The position numbers and the translations under genes were made by a program. A DNA stretch of 18,585 nt from NCBI GenBank assembly GCA_020847775.1, contig JADLBI010000302.1, positions 1-18,585 on the forward strand, read 5' to 3'. Shown here piece after piece: positions 15,556 to 18,585 of this stretch. The DNA comes from Opitutaceae bacterium (lineage in GTDB: Bacteria; Verrucomicrobiota; Verrucomicrobiia; Opitutales; Opitutaceae). Every line of letters begins with the position of its first letter. The first letter of the stretch is position 1. Under the pieces are notes generated by a model. It searched no databases, was not told the DNA's origin, and saw nothing but the letters and a program-made list of their open reading frames with translations.

Positions 15556-16542
15556 GTGATCGTTTCCGTTGATTTTCGGAGATTCAAGGCGCTGCGCGAG
15601 GCGCGCGTGACTCTGCAGCCGTTTAACCTCGTGGTCGGCCCGAATGGCAGCGGCAAGACGAGCCTGATCCAGTCGTTGCTGAGGTTGCGAACCTTGTCGC
15701 GCTTGAATGGGGAAACCAAGCCGCCGAGTGAATTCCACGGACGGGGGCCGGTGATCGAGTTTCGCTTCACGGCTCCTCATGAGACCGCGGTGGCGCGCCT
15801 GTCTTGTGCGTCCGAAATGATTTGTGACCAAGTGGAATTTTTGGGGGTGGATCCAGCGGGGCTGGCTTCCCTGAAGCATCGAATCAATGGTATTCGCGCC
15901 TATTTGTTTGACCATTACGCGATGGCGGAGAGCGCCACGCTGACCGACAGCCTGGACCTCGCATCCAACGGCGCGAATCTATCGGTGGTGTTGGCAAATC
16001 TGCAGCGATATCACCCGGAATCATTCGAGCGGTTGCAGGCGGAGGTCTTGCGACTCATGCCGGAGTTTGCCGCGATGGAATTTCGCCATGCGGGTGCCAC
16101 CGTCCAACTAGCGCTCAAATTGAGTGACGCTTCCGGCTTGGTTACGGCAGACAATGTGTCCCAAGGAACACTCTACGCGCTGGCGATGTTGTTTCTGGCG
16201 TTTCATCCCGCGCCACCCGCAATCGTGTGCATCGAGGAGATCGACCGCGGCATTCACCCCCGCATGTTGCGCGAGGTGCGCGATATGCTTTATCGGCTCA
16301 GCTATCCGGCCGATTTTCAGGAAGACCGCCCGCCGGCGCAGGTCATCGCGACGACGCATTCGCCCTACCTGCTGGATTTGTTCAAAGACCATCCAGAGGA
16401 GGTCATCATTTCCCAAAAGCACGGCACCTCGGCGCATTTCGAACGGCTGTCCGACCGCGAAGATTTGGCGGACTTGCTGCGCGAAGGCCCGCTGGGCGAT
16501 ATTTGGTTTAGCGGTATCCTAGGCGGGGTGCCGGAGGAATGA
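15556..16542 (+). CDS. ABC/AAA_21-type ATPase, candidate partner of the downstream TOPRIM-like protein
   Basis: A 328-residue ATPase with an ABC-type head like those of RecF/SMC-related and AAA_21 proteins. Walker A is 'GPNGSGKT' (28-35), a degenerate signature 'VSQGT' lies at 201-205, Walker B is 'AIVCIEEIDRG' (222-232, with Glu227/Glu228), and the switch histidine is in 'ATTHSPYLLDLF' (His268). There is no coiled-coil arm and no transmembrane helix, so it is a compact soluble ATPase. The start is GTG at 15556; the first downstream ATG would remove Walker A. Such ATPases occur next to TOPRIM-type or other nucleases in OLD, PARIS, RloAB and similar defence or repair systems. Here the next gene is a small protein with TOPRIM-like acidic motifs. 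It is not a transporter subunit, since no permease is nearby. Confidence 0.85.
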   Translation: MIVSVDFRRFKALREARVTLQPFNLVVGPNGSGKTSLIQSLLRLRTLSRLNGETKPPSEFHGRGPVIEFRFTAPHETAVARLSCASEMICDQVEFLGVDPAGLASLKHRINGIRAYLFDHYAMAESATLTDSLDLASNGANLSVVLANLQRYHPESFERLQAEVLRLMPEFAAMEFRHAGATVQLALKLSDASGLVTADNVSQGTLYALAMLFLAFHPAPPAIVCIEEIDRGIHPRMLREVRDMLYRLSYPADFQEDRPPAQVIATTHSPYLLDLFKDHPEEVIISQKHGTSAHFERLSDREDLADLLREGPLGDIWFSGILGGVPEE

Positions 16543-16673
16543 TGATGATGCATTCAATTCGCTCCGGAATGGGAAATTGTGGGGCGGGATCGCCTGATCC
16601 CGCCTTGGTGGCGAAACACCTTTTCCTTGGCGGGGTCGGCGCCCCCGCCCTACACCTCGGACATGTCGCATGA
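16539..16673 (+). CDS. Possible small ORF (44 residues) bridging the ATPase and TOPRIM-like genes
   Basis: An open frame starts with four tandem ATG codons (16539-16550). The first overlaps the ATPase stop (ATGA), and the frame ends in a TGA that overlaps the next gene's ATG (ATGA at 16670-16673). GGAGG at 16533-16537 lies 7 bases before the third ATG, the only well-placed Shine-Dalgarno sequence in the window. The product would read MMMMHSIRSGMGNCGAGSPD and end HLGHVA. Most of the frame is the REPIN-like palindrome, so the openness may be chance. If translated, it could couple translation of the two flanking genes. The peptide resembles nothing I recognise. Confidence 0.3.
   Translation: MMMMHSIRSGMGNCGAGSPDPALVAKHLFLGGVGAPALHLGHVA
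16578..16654. repeat. REPIN-like double palindrome between the ATPase and TOPRIM-like genes
   Basis: A 77-base element with imperfect terminal inverted repeats: TGTGGGGCGGG (16578-16588) against CCCGCCCTACA (16644-16654), 10 of 11 matching. Each end is itself a hairpin. GGCGGGATC-gcct-GATCCCGCC (16583-16604) has a perfect nine-base stem, and GGCGGGG (16629-16635) pairs with CCCCGCC (16643-16649). Two REP-like hairpins in opposite orientation with a short spacer is the REPIN architecture. I recall similar 'GGGCGGG...CCCGCCC' intergenic palindromes in Opitutaceae, which is unverified here. On the transcript it could act as a processing or termination structure between the two genes. Confidence 0.6.
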
Positions 16674-17329
16674 AGCTCGCGCTCCTGAGTGAATCGCCCG
16701 CGGACGAGGCTGGCATCCGGTTGCTGGCCGAGGCGGTGCTGGGTGAACAGGTGCAACGTGTGCAGCCTAATTTGCGCGCGCGTGGCTGGCCCAACGTCGC
16801 ACAGGTGCTGCCTCCGATTATCCGGCATTTGCACTTCCGAACCGATGCCGACGGCCTGATCGTGGTGGTGGATAGCGACGACTCAGTGGTTCACTCCGCC
16901 GAGCATGAGGCCAACGGTTATTTTCACCCCCAGTGCCGGTTGTGCCAGTTGCGCGCTACATTCCGGCGCGCCACCAAGAATCTGCCCCCGGCGCGCGGGC
17001 GCTCGCGGGTGCTGCGTTGCATCGGGCTGGCGGTGCCGGCAATCGAGGGCTGGTATTTGTGCGGACGCGACGCCAGCGTCACTGAAGCGGCGTGGATCGC
17101 CGGGCAACAGAACGGACGCCCGCCCTACACGCGTGCGGAACTCAAACTACGTGTTTACGGCACCTCGCGACCGAGCTTGCCGCTGGCGATCGAGTGCGCG
17201 CAACGGGAAGTGTCGCGCCACCGGCATGACACGCGTCGGCTTGAAGTGGATTTCCCCGGTGGTTTTGGCGCGCTTGCTCGTGACGTGCGCGAGTTGAAGC
17301 AGTTGGCCCAGTCTGTCGCTACACGATAG
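16670..17329 (+). CDS. TOPRIM-like / DUF4276-like protein paired with the ATPase
   Basis: A 219-residue soluble protein. The N-terminal strand-loop 'LALLSESPADEAG' (3-15) carries Glu8 and an acidic pair Asp12-Glu13. 'GLIVVVDSDDS' (62-72) supplies Asp68, Asp70 and Asp71, and 'AVPAIEGWYLCG' (121-132) recalls the 'eIEaWLlaD' motif of DUF4276 proteins. An early Glu followed by a hydrophobic strand ending in DxD is the TOPRIM metal-binding layout found in OLD-family nucleases and primases. 'HPQCRLC' (86-92) adds a CxxC that may bind zinc. The protein lies downstream of an ABC-type ATPase, separated by a 127-base gap filled by a palindromic element. A nuclease role is inferred from motif layout and neighbourhood, not shown. 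It could also be an inactive sensor subunit. Confidence 0.6.
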   Translation: MKLALLSESPADEAGIRLLAEAVLGEQVQRVQPNLRARGWPNVAQVLPPIIRHLHFRTDADGLIVVVDSDDSVVHSAEHEANGYFHPQCRLCQLRATFRRATKNLPPARGRSRVLRCIGLAVPAIEGWYLCGRDASVTEAAWIAGQQNGRPPYTRAELKLRVYGTSRPSLPLAIECAQREVSRHRHDTRRLEVDFPGGFGALARDVRELKQLAQSVATR

Positions 17330-17442
17330 GACTTCCTCGGTGGCCGGGCTCGATGAGCGCTGATTCACATTTCACCGAACCAGTCGAAAAGCTTTGAAAA
17401 AATCACCCGACTGGGTGCCCTTCTTCGCAGCACTTGCCCCAG

Positions 17443-18585
17443 ATGCTTACCCCCCAGCGTTCCTATCTGCCCCGAGGCTTGGAAATAATTGCGACGTTGA
17501 TCGCGCGGCTGCTTTACCGAGTGCGCGCCTTTGACCCGGCGCGCATTCCCGCCCGTGGTGGCGTGCTGATCGTGGCGAACCATTTGTCCTACGTGGATCC
17601 GGTGCTGCTGCAGCTCGCCTGCCCGCGGCCGATTCGCTTCATGGGCTACAAGGGCCTGCGCACGCACTGGTTTTTCGAGCGTGTGTTTCGTTGGAGTGGG
17701 GCAATCTCGGTCAGCCGTGAGCATGCGGCCGAAGGGATGAAACTTGCGCTCAAGGCCTTGCAGGCTGGCGAGGTCGTGGCGGTGTTCCCGGAAGGGCATA
17801 TCTCGCGCACGGGGCAGTTGATGGGCATTAAGCGCGGCTTCGAGGTGTTGGCACGCCGGGCCAACGTGCCGGTGATCCCCGCGTTTATCGACGGCATTTG
17901 GGGCTCGGTGTTTTCGTTCGCGGGCAACACTTACCTTTGGAAATCGCCGCGCTTGATGCGGACGCCGGTCTTTGTCGCGATTGGCGAACCGATCCCGGCG
18001 GAAAAAGCCGATCCGGGGTTCCTGCGCAAGACGCTGCTTGATCTCGGTGCCGAGGCGTTTGAGCAACGACCGGTGTTGCGCCGGCACCTAGCGCGCGAGT
18101 GCGTGCGAGCCCTCGCGAAACACCCGTGGCATTTGCAGGTGATCGATCGCACGATGGAGCGCCGACCGGTCAAGGCCGGGCAATTGTTGGCGGCGGCGGC
18201 GGCACTTTCGCGACACATCCGTCGCCATGTGCCGGAATACCGCGTGGGCATTGTGCTGCCTCCGGGGGCTGGCGCTTTTATCGCCAATCTTGCCGTGGCT
18301 TGCGCGGGGAAGGTGCCGGTGAATCTCAACTTCACGGCTGGACGCGCCGCGCTGGAAACGAGCATGCGCATCGGCGGGGTTAAGACGGTGATCTCCGCCG
18401 ACGCGATGAAAGGCAAGGTGCCGAATTTCCCCTGGCCGGAACACACGTGGGATTTGCGCCAAACAATGGCGACGATGGGTGGCAAAAAAGCGATGCTGCC
18501 CTGGTTGCTCGCCGCATGGGTGTTGCCCAATCAAGTTATCCCGATGCTGCTCGGGATCCCGCGGGTTGGCGACCGCGCGGAGGCG
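17443..18585 (+). CDS. Aas-like acyltransferase / AMP-binding (acyl-ACP synthetase) fusion, 3' end outside window
   Basis: The first 381 codons of a longer protein that is still open at the right edge. Residues about 35-205 form a PlsC-type glycerophospholipid acyltransferase domain, with the catalytic 'NHLSYVD' (His47...Asp52, HX4D), 'FPEGHISRTG' (115-124, substrate-binding EG) and 'VPVIPAFIDG' (142-151). From about residue 218 an AMP-binding-enzyme N-terminal region begins ('ALAKHPWHLQVIDRTMER', then 'YRVGIVLPPGAGAFIANLAV' at 266-285). This order matches Aas, which re-acylates lysophospholipids at the inner membrane using acyl-ACP made by its synthetase domain. A long insertion with a hydrophobic stretch (about 350-371) follows. 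No LplT-type transporter domain precedes it. The ATG at 17443 is the first good start; the 113-base gap before it shows no clear promoter. Confidence 0.85.
   Translation, partial: MLTPQRSYLPRGLEIIATLIARLLYRVRAFDPARIPARGGVLIVANHLSYVDPVLLQLACPRPIRFMGYKGLRTHWFFERVFRWSGAISVSREHAAEGMKLALKALQAGEVVAVFPEGHISRTGQLMGIKRGFEVLARRANVPVIPAFIDGIWGSVFSFAGNTYLWKSPRLMRTPVFVAIGEPIPAEKADPGFLRKTLLDLGAEAFEQRPVLRRHLARECVRALAKHPWHLQVIDRTMERRPVKAGQLLAAAAALSRHIRRHVPEYRVGIVLPPGAGAFIANLAVACAGKVPVNLNFTAGRAALETSMRIGGVKTVISADAMKGKVPNFPWPEHTWDLRQTMATMGGKKAMLPWLLAAWVLPNQVIPMLLGIPRVGDRAEA

Noticed and set aside
15556..16542. Reading the ATPase as an ABC transporter subunit
   Set aside because: No permease is adjacent, the signature motif is degenerate, and the Walker B surroundings fit AAA_21/RecF-like ATPases better.
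17404..17417. CACCC-GACT-GGGTG hairpin, with a run of six A before it, that could be a minus-strand terminator
   Set aside because: The stem is only five pairs and no minus-strand gene ends here, so it was not listed as a terminator.

Overview
The window is GC-rich and densely coded. It reads as chromosomal DNA of a Gram-negative bacterium, most likely a verrucomicrobium near Opitutaceae. This placement is an inference. It rests on a diderm efflux system with an outer-membrane component, a compact rpsP-trmD-rplS cluster lacking rimM, intergenic palindromes and 'CCACGAAG' repeats of a kind I associate with that group, and no Shine-Dalgarno sequence before any main start codon. No tRNA, rRNA, CRISPR array, transposase or integrase was found, and no gene-free stretch exceeds 300 bases.

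Left part, minus strand: the first 46 codons of a Na+/phosphate cotransporter-like protein run off the left edge. Next come a DppA-like M55 D-aminopeptidase and the ATPase YchF. A short divergent region, with a good -35 element, separates these from the plus-strand genes.

Centre-left, plus strand: ribosomal protein bS16 (rpsP), a terminator nested between inverted repeats, tRNA m1G37 methyltransferase (trmD), ribosomal protein bL19 (rplS), another strong hairpin terminator, then transketolase (tkt), again followed by a hairpin.

Centre: an apparent efflux operon made of a MarR-family regulator, a periplasmic adaptor, an RND pump and a TolC-type outer-membrane factor. A possible operator palindrome lies just before marR. 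The pump is longer than usual because it carries about two extra membrane helices before its second half. A 1001-residue AsmA-like envelope protein follows.

Right part: an ABC/AAA_21-type ATPase is followed by a small protein with TOPRIM-like acidic motifs (DUF4276-like). This pairing recalls ATPase-nuclease defence or repair modules and is the best candidate for an undescribed system here. The gap between the two genes holds a REPIN-like double palindrome. It also holds a 44-codon open frame that overlaps both neighbours by ATGA-type junctions and has the only good Shine-Dalgarno sequence in the window. The window ends inside an Aas-like fusion of an acyltransferase with an AMP-binding synthetase.
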